Assembly: GCA_015075365.1 (NCBI GenBank)
Contig: JABTUN010000001.1
Coordinates: 2,232,001-2,296,000 of the forward strand
DNA: 64,000 bases
DNA from: Verrucomicrobiaceae bacterium
Lineage (GTDB): Bacteria; Verrucomicrobiota; Verrucomicrobiia; Verrucomicrobiales; Verrucomicrobiaceae
Reading direction: 5' to 3'
Below the pieces are notes generated by a model, which saw only the letters and a program-made list of their open reading frames with translations, was not told the DNA's origin and did no database searches. Both the position numbers and the translations under genes were made by a program. Below, in pieces: positions 7,564 to 14,834 of the stretch (position 1 is its first letter; every line of letters starts with the position of its first letter).

Positions 7564-8838
7564 ATGAACCGCCGCACTTTCTTCCATCAAACGTCCGCGC
7601 TCGCGGCCGTCTCCACCTTGCCAAAACTCCGCGCTGCCGACACCGCGCAGAAGAAGCTCAAAGTCGCCGTCGTTGCGCTCGGCCGCGGCATGGGTCATGT
7701 CGGTGCGCTGCTGAAAATCCCGAACGTGGAGATCGCCTACCTGGCGGAGGTGGACCCGAAGCGCCTCGAATACGGCCTCAAGGTGGTCAATGACAAGCAG
7801 AGCGTGTCCTGCCAGGGCGTGAAGGACTTCCGCACCTTCCTCGATGACAAGACGCTCGATGCCGTCTTCATCGCCACGCCAAATTTCTGGCACACGCCCG
7901 CCGCGCTGCTCTGCATGCAGGCTGGAAAGCATGTCTATGTTGAAAAACCCGGCAGCCAGAACGCCCAGGAGGCGGAGATGATCGTTGCCGCGTCGAAAAA
8001 ATACGACCGCGTCGTGCAGATGGGCAACCAGCGCCGCACCTGGATGAAGGACGCCATCGAGGCGCTGCATGGCGGCGTGATCGGCACCGTGCGCTTCGGC
8101 CGCGGTTTCTACTACAACACGCGCAAGACGGTCGCCGTGAACGAAAAGCCCGCGCCTGCTGATCTCGATTTTAACTTGTGGCAGGGTCCCGTGCCGGACG
8201 ATGCAAAACGCGATTTCAAGAGCATGGTCCACTACGACTGGCACTGGTTCTGGCACTGGGGCAATGGCGAGCTCGGCAACAATGGCATCCACACGCTCGA
8301 CATCCTGCGCTGGGGACTGAAGGGCGAGTATCCCCTGCGCACCACCTACAACGGCGGCCGCTACTTCTACGACGATGCGCAGGAGACGCCGGACACCGGC
8401 ACCGCCGTCTATGACTTCGGTCACGCGGGCTGCGAGTGGGTGCAGAGCAGCAGCCACCCGCGCGCCGCGGAGAAGCCGCTGTCCGAGGTCATGTTCTACG
8501 GCGACAACGGCACCATGGCCGCCGGGCGTGATTCTTGGACGATTTACGACCCCAAAGGAGCTGAGGTGAGCAAAGGCAAGGCCAGCAACGCCGGCACGGG
8601 CGATGTGTCCCACATCGGCAACTTCCTCGACGCCATCCGCGGCGAGGCGAAGCTCAACAGTCCCATCGACGAAGGGCAGAAGAGCACCATGATGTGCCAC
8701 CTCGGCAACATGGCCTACCGCACGAACACGGTCGTGCGCTGTGATCCGAAGACCGGCAAAATCATCGACAATGCCGCCGCGGAAAAGCTCTGGGGCCGGG
8801 AAGGCGGCTACCGCAAGGGCTGGGATGTGAAAATCTGA
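7564..8838 (+). CDS. Gfo/Idh/MocA-family oxidoreductase with Tat-like signal
   Basis: 424 residues beginning MNRRTFFHQTSALAAVSTLP, a twin-arginine-type leader. The Rossmann part has VAVVALGRGMGHVGAL, a DAVFIATPNFWHTPAA segment and the family-typical EKP in HVYVEKPGSQ. The C-terminal half contains DWHWFWHWGNGELGNNGIH and a GDNG turn, as in the many secreted members of Planctomycetes and Verrucomicrobia. It is presumably an NAD(P)-dependent sugar or polyol oxidoreductase; the substrate cannot be told. The start at 7564 coincides with the leader; the frame upstream is antisense to the sialate-esterase-like gene. Confidence 0.9.
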   Translation: MNRRTFFHQTSALAAVSTLPKLRAADTAQKKLKVAVVALGRGMGHVGALLKIPNVEIAYLAEVDPKRLEYGLKVVNDKQSVSCQGVKDFRTFLDDKTLDAVFIATPNFWHTPAALLCMQAGKHVYVEKPGSQNAQEAEMIVAASKKYDRVVQMGNQRRTWMKDAIEALHGGVIGTVRFGRGFYYNTRKTVAVNEKPAPADLDFNLWQGPVPDDAKRDFKSMVHYDWHWFWHWGNGELGNNGIHTLDILRWGLKGEYPLRTTYNGGRYFYDDAQETPDTGTAVYDFGHAGCEWVQSSSHPRAAEKPLSEVMFYGDNGTMAAGRDSWTIYDPKGAEVSKGKASNAGTGDVSHIGNFLDAIRGEAKLNSPIDEGQKSTMMCHLGNMAYRTNTVVRCDPKTGKIIDNAAAEKLWGREGGYRKGWDVKI

Positions 8839-8839
8839 G

Positions 8840-9322
8840 TCACAGCCATTCCATCTCGCTCGTCAGCATCGTGTCGTCGTTGAAATCAAAACGGCCGATG
8901 AATCTCTTCCGCTCCACGAGCACTTCGCGGAGCCAGAAACGGTCGTCCGCCCACATTTGATCGAACGGCAGCTCGTTGAGCGGCGTCCACAGCGGGATCG
9001 CCTCCGGCGTCTCAACCGCGGTGCCTTCGTGCTGTGTGGACAGCCACACATCGACATGCAGGCTAAGCCCGTCGACGAACTGGAACCACAACTCGCCATG
9101 CTTGACCGGCGCGATGGCCGTGACGCCCAGTTCCTCCTGCGTCTCGCGGATCGCGCACTGCTCGGAGGTCTCGCCCGGGTCGATCTTGCCACCCGGGCCG
9201 TTGATCTTGCCCGCGCCGAGGCCGCGCTTTTTGCGAATCAAGAGCACCTCGCCGCGCTCCTCGTCGAGGATGAACATGAGTGTCGCCAGCAGCTTCGGCT
9301 TCCAGGTTTTCCAGTCAGTCAT
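8840..9322 (-). CDS. Nudix hydrolase, 8-oxo-dGTP diphosphatase (MutT/MTH1) type
   Basis: 160 residues from MTDWKTWKPK. The Nudix box spans residues 45-67: G45, E51, R59-E60, E63-E64 and G66 fit the consensus GX5EX7REUXEEXGU exactly. The NGPGGK run before it and the C-terminal PFDQMWADDRFW resemble MTH1-like enzymes that hydrolyse oxidised purine nucleotides. Role: cleaning the nucleotide pool. It converges on the oxidoreductase gene with one base between the stop codons. An earlier in-frame ATG at 9364 would add 14 residues without family similarity. Confidence 0.88.
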   Translation of the reverse strand: MTDWKTWKPKLLATLMFILDEERGEVLLIRKKRGLGAGKINGPGGKIDPGETSEQCAIRETQEELGVTAIAPVKHGELWFQFVDGLSLHVDVWLSTQHEGTAVETPEAIPLWTPLNELPFDQMWADDRFWLREVLVERKRFIGRFDFNDDTMLTSEMEWL

Positions 9323-9396
9323 TGATGCGCGAGAGTAACCGTCCACGTCACACGCGCAAACCATGAAGCGGCGAAATCAGGCAGCCAGTCTGCTGC

Positions 9397-11775
9397 CTAT
9401 CTCACCGCCACACCAGGCGCCTTGCGAATCTTCATGAGAATCGGAAAGCTCGTCTGGAGGCCGGCGCTGTCGTGTTCGTTTCTCGCGGAGCTGATCGCAC
9501 CGTGGCAGAGTTTGTCCTGGTCCTTCACCCAGTTCGCGGCGCGGAAAAAGATGGGGCGCTCGTTTTCGCCGGCGCGGATTTGGACGCCGTTGAGGCCGAT
9601 GTCATCGACGATGACGCCGTGGGGCAATCCGTGCACGTCGAGGCTGAGGAGGTCTTTGTTGTCCTGGCGAATGGCTCGCAGCCAGGCCTTGACGGTCTGG
9701 CCGGGCGCGAGAGTGAGTTCGAGTGGCTTCGTTTCGGCGGCGGGATCGCGCATGACGGGCTTGCCGCCGACGTCGGGCTCCAAAACGATGATGAACTTCG
9801 GTTTCGCGCCGAGCGTGACCTTGCCGAAGGTGCCCGCGTCGTGTTTGAGGCCCTTCGAAGTGGCGGTGATTTTGAGTTTGGACCAGTCGGCATCCTTCGC
9901 GGCATCCGGCATGGCATGCAGCGAGCCGCTGATGAGGTCGTGACCGGCCTCGATGATGAGCGGCGAGGTGGCCCAGTAGCCTGCGGGCACGCCGGTGATG
10001 TCGATTTGGATGGGATCGTCGAAATTGTCCTGCCGGTCGGCACGGAAGGAGAAGCCCACGGAGGCTCCGGGCATCACGGTGGGGTTCATGCCGGCGAGTT
10101 TGACGCTGAAGTCCGGCTTCGGCTCGCGAATGGCGAGCGAATACACAAAGCGCTCGCCGCCCCAACCGCGAGTGTCGGTGACTCGCACGACGAAACGGCC
10201 ATCGGCAGGCGCGGTGAAGGTCAGGCGCGAGTCGCGGCCGATTTTGCGGTCGCCGCTGTCATCGTTTTGATAGTTGAGCGTGAAAATGGGCAAGCCGTTC
10301 GCGGCGATGGTGCTGCCGAGCGGATACGGCTCGACGACGTAGCACGGTTCATCGAGCGAGTGCGAGGTGGCGCTGGTGTCGAAGTAAGCGCGGCGTTTGC
10401 CATCGCTCACATAGAAGAAGCAGCCGCCGTCCGGCCCGCGAGGCATGCGGATGATCTTCATCACATCGCCGTTGAACCACACATACTCGTTCAGCTCCAT
10501 TTCCTCCCAGTTTTGCAAGCGGATGTCCGGGTTGTTGGCATCGACGCTGCGGAAGTTGTTGTAGCTGTCCCGCACGGCCTGCATGAGCAAACGAGCGACC
10601 GGTTTGCCATCGGGATGCAGCACTTCGAGCTTCGTATCCGCAGGCGAGCCGGCTTGAGCGGCGAGCGTCTCGATGATCCACGTCTGGCCTTTCTTGGCAT
10701 CGAACGCGAAGTGATCGGTGTCGCCCGCTTTGGCGAGCAAACCGTTGATGTTCGACGACGAGGACACCACCTGCGCCTTCGTGAGGTCATCATTCCCCTC
10801 CACCTCGCTCACCTGCGTCAGCGCACTCACGCGTAGCGAGGGCATCGAGCGAAAACGCAGCGCCTTGGCATCGAGCGGCACGTTCGTGATGCCTTCCTTG
10901 TCCGCTTTCATCGTCACGGTGGCCTTGTCGCCGAGATGATGGCCGATGAGTGTGACCTTCGTCTCCTTCCCCACCAGTGCGGTGAGTGGCGACCAGCTCG
11001 TGACGAAGGGCAACGCGCCAATCGTGAGCCGATACACATGCCCCGCGCTGCCATCCATCGTCGTGTTGCTCACGAGGATGTGGTAATCGCCATCCGCAGG
11101 CGCTTTCCACGCGAGGAACGGATCACTGCCGCTGTCGAGCCCGCGATTCACCGCGAGCACCGTTTGATTCGCGTCCACAATCTCGAGCGTCGGCGATTTC
11201 GCCACGCTGCCGACCTGCGCCACGGCGAGATCGAGCACGAGTTCCTCGCCCGCCTTCGCCGTGAAACGATACGCATCATGCTGACCCGTCTCGGTGAGCG
11301 TGCCCCACACGCTCGCGGGCAGCTTCGAGATCTGCACCGGGCCGTTTTTGAAATCCGCTGCCGAGGTCGTGATGGGCGCGAGATCATCGGCATACACTTT
11401 CACCTTCGCCGACTCACCCGTGGCATTTTTCAACCACACGTCGTAAGCCCCACGCGGCACTTCCGCCCCCACAGTGATCTTCAAACGAGCGCTAGTGGCT
11501 TTGATGCTTTGTTTCGCGATCTGCACCTTCAGGCTCGGATGCGAGGCCATCGCCTGCGTGTCCTCCGTGAAGTTTTTGCCCGCCAGACTCACCAGTAGTT
11601 CGCCACCGATGTGCGCGGCACGCGGCGTGATGCTCGTGAGTTCGAGTTTCGCGGCCTTGGTCGGCTTCGGCGCCATGGCTGGCTTCGCGGCATCTTTCGT
11701 CGCTTTCGGAGCCTGAGCGATGCACAGGCCGTTAAGGCTCAAAATCGACAGGAGGATCAAACTGGCGGTTTTCAT
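9397..11775 (-). CDS. Large secreted PPC-domain protein (heme/PPC cluster 1)
   Basis: 792 residues with signal peptide MKTASLILLSILSLNGLCIAQ, then an Ala/Pro/Lys linker (APKATKDAAKPAMAPKP). An IPT/TIG-like segment follows (LTSITPRAAHIGGELLVSL). Two pre-peptidase C-terminal-like regions have the family pattern of a beta-rich segment with DAYRFTAKAGEELVLDLA and DHFAFDAKKGQTWIIE. The protein is exported and probably binds polymers or partner proteins; no catalytic motif is seen. It is the last gene of the DUF1501, DUF1549/1553, cytochrome-WD40, PPC series, but a toxin-antitoxin pair lies between it and the cytochrome gene. Confidence 0.8.
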   Translation of the reverse strand: MKTASLILLSILSLNGLCIAQAPKATKDAAKPAMAPKPTKAAKLELTSITPRAAHIGGELLVSLAGKNFTEDTQAMASHPSLKVQIAKQSIKATSARLKITVGAEVPRGAYDVWLKNATGESAKVKVYADDLAPITTSAADFKNGPVQISKLPASVWGTLTETGQHDAYRFTAKAGEELVLDLAVAQVGSVAKSPTLEIVDANQTVLAVNRGLDSGSDPFLAWKAPADGDYHILVSNTTMDGSAGHVYRLTIGALPFVTSWSPLTALVGKETKVTLIGHHLGDKATVTMKADKEGITNVPLDAKALRFRSMPSLRVSALTQVSEVEGNDDLTKAQVVSSSSNINGLLAKAGDTDHFAFDAKKGQTWIIETLAAQAGSPADTKLEVLHPDGKPVARLLMQAVRDSYNNFRSVDANNPDIRLQNWEEMELNEYVWFNGDVMKIIRMPRGPDGGCFFYVSDGKRRAYFDTSATSHSLDEPCYVVEPYPLGSTIAANGLPIFTLNYQNDDSGDRKIGRDSRLTFTAPADGRFVVRVTDTRGWGGERFVYSLAIREPKPDFSVKLAGMNPTVMPGASVGFSFRADRQDNFDDPIQIDITGVPAGYWATSPLIIEAGHDLISGSLHAMPDAAKDADWSKLKITATSKGLKHDAGTFGKVTLGAKPKFIIVLEPDVGGKPVMRDPAAETKPLELTLAPGQTVKAWLRAIRQDNKDLLSLDVHGLPHGVIVDDIGLNGVQIRAGENERPIFFRAANWVKDQDKLCHGAISSARNEHDSAGLQTSFPILMKIRKAPGVAVR

Positions 11776-11799
11776 GATGGGGAAGGTTCAAAGCGGCAG

Positions 11800-12216
11800 T
11801 TACCAAGGGACGATGAGAGGAATCACCTGACGGCCAAATCGGCGGCAAACGACGAAATCGCTGTCCGTGGTGAAAACCTGGCTTTCAGCGAACATCTCTG
11901 ACATTCGGACGAGGCAGGCATCGGCAAAGCTCATCGGCGTGTCATGGTAGCGGCGCAGCAGGGAGAGCGTTTCCTGTTTGGAATCGGCAAAATCAAAGGC
12001 GACGCGGATCACGCCGCGTTCGAGAAGCTGGGAGAGCTTTTCCTTCCCTTCTTTGGCTCCCTCCAGGAGGAAAAAACACTCGGACACGACTGCCTCGCAG
12101 GTCAGGCAGGGCTCGGTGAGACCCGACCACTGCTGGCGGGCCCAGGCGTGGTGCTTGTCGCGCGACCGCAGCGCGGCCACGATCGCGCCGGTGTCAGCGA
12201 GTACGGTTCTGGCCAT
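11800..12216 (-). CDS. PIN-domain toxin (VapC-like)
   Basis: 138 residues. The PIN acidic residues are in place: D8 in LADTG, E46 in VVSECF, D99 in SFADAC and D118/D120 in TTDSD. VapC toxins are Mg-dependent ribonucleases that cut tRNA or rRNA when unbound by antitoxin. The start lies inside the antitoxin gene (23-bp overlap), the usual coupled arrangement. It ends 24 bases before the start of the PPC gene, so read-through could affect that gene. Confidence 0.88.
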   Translation of the reverse strand: MARTVLADTGAIVAALRSRDKHHAWARQQWSGLTEPCLTCEAVVSECFFLLEGAKEGKEKLSQLLERGVIRVAFDFADSKQETLSLLRRYHDTPMSFADACLVRMSEMFAESQVFTTDSDFVVCRRFGRQVIPLIVPW

Positions 12217-12433
12217 ATTTTTTCAGGTGGGCTTTGTTGGCGGAGAGATCCTTCGGCAGCGTGTCATCATGAATGACCAGATCCTCCATTTGGTCCCAGA
12301 GCGACGCCTTGGCGGGCTTCTTGGCCGAAAGCCGGTCACGGATCACCTCTGATCGGGTCACCTTGCGCCGCGAAGCCTCGCGACTGATGTCGAGGAAGAG
12401 CGCTTCAGGAAGTTTGACGGAGAGAACTTTCAT
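12194..12433 (-). CDS. Ribbon-helix-helix antitoxin partner of the PIN toxin
   Basis: 79 residues. The N-terminal part, MKVLSVKLPEALFLDI then SREASRRKVTRSEVIRDRL, has the beta strand plus two helices of a CopG/Arc-type ribbon-helix-helix fold. The C-terminal tail is polar and would wrap the toxin. Antitoxins of this kind repress their own operon; a palindromic operator near 12434-12457 would be expected but is not obvious. It is read 24 bases downstream of the cytochrome-WD40 gene stop. Confidence 0.82.
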   Translation of the reverse strand: MKVLSVKLPEALFLDISREASRRKVTRSEVIRDRLSAKKPAKASLWDQMEDLVIHDDTLPKDLSANKAHLKKYGQNRTR

Positions 12434-12457
12434 AGGCGGCAGGGTAATACGCTTCTG

Positions 12458-13777
12458 TCAGGGCTTCAATACCGTCTTTGCTGCCTCATACACGCTCCAG
12501 GTGCCATCGACGCGACCCGCGATGAGCTGCGCTTTGTCGGTGAAGGCGAGGGCGGAGGACCAGTCGGGTTGTTTTTCGAGGAGGAGCTTTTCGGTGAGGT
12601 CGGCGGTGTTCCAGAGTTTGAGCGTTTTGTCCGTCGCGGTCGAGGCGAGCAGTTTGCCATCGGCGGAGAGCGCGAGGTTCAAGAGGCCGCCTTCATGCGC
12701 GAAGCGACTGGTGAGGATCTTGTTCGTGCCTTCCTTCGCCGCGGCGCTGATCGACCACACGCGGATGCGGTTGTCGCCACCTGCGGCGAAAAGCGTTTTG
12801 CCATCGGCGCTGAAAACGACGCTCGTTTGCTCCTTCGTCGGCTGCGAGAGCGTGTCGAGTCGCTGACCATTCGGAATGCTCCAAAGCTTCACCGTGCGGT
12901 CCGCGCTGGCGCTGGCGAGCACTTTGCCGTCGGGTCGGAACGACAGGCCGTTCACCGCGCCGTTGTGGCCTTTGAGCAGCGCGACTTCCTTGCCTGTCGC
13001 GGTGTCCCAGAGGCGGATTTTTTGATCGTAAGCACCCGTGGCGATGAATTGGCCATCCGGCGAAACCGCGAGCGCATACGCGGCATCCGTGTGGCCTTCA
13101 AACGAGCGCAGCGGGCTGCCATCGCTCGTTTTCCAGCTCCGCACGATGCCCACGATGCCCGCCTCGCCACCGGCGGCATACAGCGTCTCGCCATCAGGCG
13201 AGAAAGCGACGGCGTTGACCTTGCCGGTGAAGCCGGTGAGTTTCCGAACGGTGACTTGATTGACCGGATTGACGAGTTCGACCTCGCCGTAGCGTGCTGT
13301 GGCGATGAGTTGTGCCTTCGGCGAAAACGCCACCGCCTGGATCGAGCGCTTCGGCGGCACGGTGGGCGCGATTTTCGGCGTGATAACCTCCTTCGGCATC
13401 GGCTTCGCTTCGGTGATGAGCGGGCCTTTCGCGCCTGCGTTGATCCACGCCTTGATGAGCGCGATCTCCTCCGCTTTCAGCTTCTCGCGCTTGCCCGGCG
13501 GCATGAATTCATTCTTCCCGCCGCGCCCTGAGCGTCCTTCGAGAAACTTCACCAGCAGCGACTCGTCCGCCTTCCCCGCCACGATCGCTGCACCCTCCTC
13601 GCCGCCCTTCATGAGCGCCGCAAACGTGTCCAATGCGAACTCGCCATCCGCATCGTCCGCGCTGTGGCAATCGACGCAGTAGGTGTCCCACAGCGGCGCG
13701 ATCTGCTTCGTGTAGTCCACGGTTTGGGCGTCGGTGGTGACGATGCAGGCGAGTGAGAGGATGAGAAGTCGTTTCAT
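12458..13777 (-). CDS. Exported c-type cytochrome-like/WD40 repeat protein
   Basis: 439 residues with signal peptide MKRLLILSLACIVTTDAQ. A planctomycete-type cytochrome domain (about residues 20-115) carries the heme motif in DTYCVDCHSADD (CxxCH) and the distal NEFMPPGKREKL with a candidate Met ligand. A run of WD40 repeats follows (VNAVAFSPDGETLYAAGG, AYALAVSPDGQFIATG, VNGLSFRPDGKVLASAS), probably a seven-bladed propeller. The ATG at 13777 is preceded by a frame that has no similarity. The upstream 400 bases are non-coding repeats, so it may have its own promoter. Confidence 0.88.
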   Translation of the reverse strand: MKRLLILSLACIVTTDAQTVDYTKQIAPLWDTYCVDCHSADDADGEFALDTFAALMKGGEEGAAIVAGKADESLLVKFLEGRSGRGGKNEFMPPGKREKLKAEEIALIKAWINAGAKGPLITEAKPMPKEVITPKIAPTVPPKRSIQAVAFSPKAQLIATARYGEVELVNPVNQVTVRKLTGFTGKVNAVAFSPDGETLYAAGGEAGIVGIVRSWKTSDGSPLRSFEGHTDAAYALAVSPDGQFIATGAYDQKIRLWDTATGKEVALLKGHNGAVNGLSFRPDGKVLASASADRTVKLWSIPNGQRLDTLSQPTKEQTSVVFSADGKTLFAAGGDNRIRVWSISAAAKEGTNKILTSRFAHEGGLLNLALSADGKLLASTATDKTLKLWNTADLTEKLLLEKQPDWSSALAFTDKAQLIAGRVDGTWSVYEAAKTVLKP

Positions 13778-14176
13778 GACATCAGGGAAGGGTGGGTGCG
13801 ATAGCTCGCGGCAGCGTCCTGGAGTGCGCCGGCCCTCCGGCGCTTTCGAGTGTGTCCACGGTGTGGTTAAAGGCGTGCCCGCGTCGATCCGGCGAAGCAA
13901 AGTAGCCATCTCGCTCCGTCGAGATGCGCGAATGGCTTTCGCCAGCGGGCATGCGTTTCGAATCTCGGGTGCCAGTGAGTTGATCATGCGCCCAGCTCAT
14001 CTCGCGGAGCGAGATGGCTACTTTGCTGGCGCTTCTGTCGAGCACGGTGGAGCCCGACGGAACCCCGTTGGGGTTCGGCGAGATGAAAACGTATGGTGAC
14101 TCGATACCCAGGATTCTGCGAACCCTGGGCTGCATGACGCAAGCCCGTTGGGCTTGAATGAGGTGGAATGCACGGC
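13778..14176. repeat. Intergenic repeat cluster: long inverted repeat plus three small hairpins
   Basis: No credible gene is present in this 399-base gap. A 23-nt arm at 13896-13918, containing GTAGCCATCTCGCTCCG, is matched perfectly in inverse at 14005-14027. Each arm also sits beside its own small CATCTCG/CGAGATG palindrome. Then come three hairpins: AACCCC-GTT-GGGGTT (14061-14075), CCCAGGATTC-TGC with a one-mismatch partner (14107-14129), and AAGCCC-GTT-GGGCTT (14141-14155). The regular spacing and the shared GTT loops suggest a mobile or REP-like repeat block rather than a terminator. Confidence 0.75.
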
Positions 14177-14815
14177 TCATCGAATCGCTTCCTGGATCTT
14201 TGAATGGCTTGCAAGAATGCCCACAGGTTTTTCATCACCCAAATCGACGACCTTGGGAAATATGGACCAACCCCAAATCACCGCTTTGTAATCAGTCCAT
14301 ACACATCTGCTCATATCGTAGAGGTAAATGGCACACCTGCTATCTCGCTCAACCAACAGTGGTTCAGAAGGTCCGAAGACCGGATGATCAAAGTGCAACC
14401 ACTTCAAGGCAAATATACGGCCGCCAATTGCTAGATGATCCACAGCGAAAATGCTCCACTGACATATCACCACAACGATACCAAATCGAATCACTCGAAG
14501 GATGGAAGCTTTCGCAGCAAGCATTCCAAGGAGCATGGCCACACCAAGCATAGACAAGGAGGCTACAGTCCAACCGTAAAAGAGTATTCCCAAGGCGAGT
14601 GTGATTCCAGCAAGGAGTGATTCAAGACAAGAGGCGGGTTCTTTTCCTAGCCTGACATATAGCAACCCGATCAAAACAAGCAGTACCACGACCCCGAGAA
14701 CGATGAGTCCATCGATACGCCATACCAAACTGTACCTGAGATGAGCAACGCCCGCTCCAATCATTCCTGCTAGGAATGAAGTCACACGAAGCGTCCATCG
14801 GAATACAGTTCTCAT
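14177..14815 (-). CDS. Orphan multi-pass membrane protein
   Basis: 212 residues, not recognised. It opens with two or three membrane segments (LTSFLAGMIGAGVAHL; LIVLGVVVLLVLIGLLYV), then LLAGITLALGILFYGW and SMLGVAMLLGMLAA, a further one (FGIVVVICQWSIFAV), and ends in a soluble part with WHPVFGP-like and Trp/Tyr-rich sequence. Base composition is visibly more AT-rich than its neighbours. It sits between the DUF1549/1553 gene and a repeat cluster, inside an otherwise conserved series of genes, which suggests a later insertion. Confidence 0.6.
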   Translation of the reverse strand: MRTVFRWTLRVTSFLAGMIGAGVAHLRYSLVWRIDGLIVLGVVVLLVLIGLLYVRLGKEPASCLESLLAGITLALGILFYGWTVASLSMLGVAMLLGMLAAKASILRVIRFGIVVVICQWSIFAVDHLAIGGRIFALKWLHFDHPVFGPSEPLLVERDSRCAIYLYDMSRCVWTDYKAVIWGWSIFPKVVDLGDEKPVGILASHSKIQEAIR

Positions 14816-14834
14816 TTCGTGAAGTAGTTGAGCG

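Noticed and set aside
13930..14030. tRNA-like TTCGAAT segment near 13965
   Set aside because: No acceptor or anticodon stems can be drawn; the segment lies between the arms of the inverted repeat.
13778..14176. CRISPR array candidate from the regular small hairpins
   Set aside because: The repeat units differ, there are no equal spacers, and no cas genes are present in the window.
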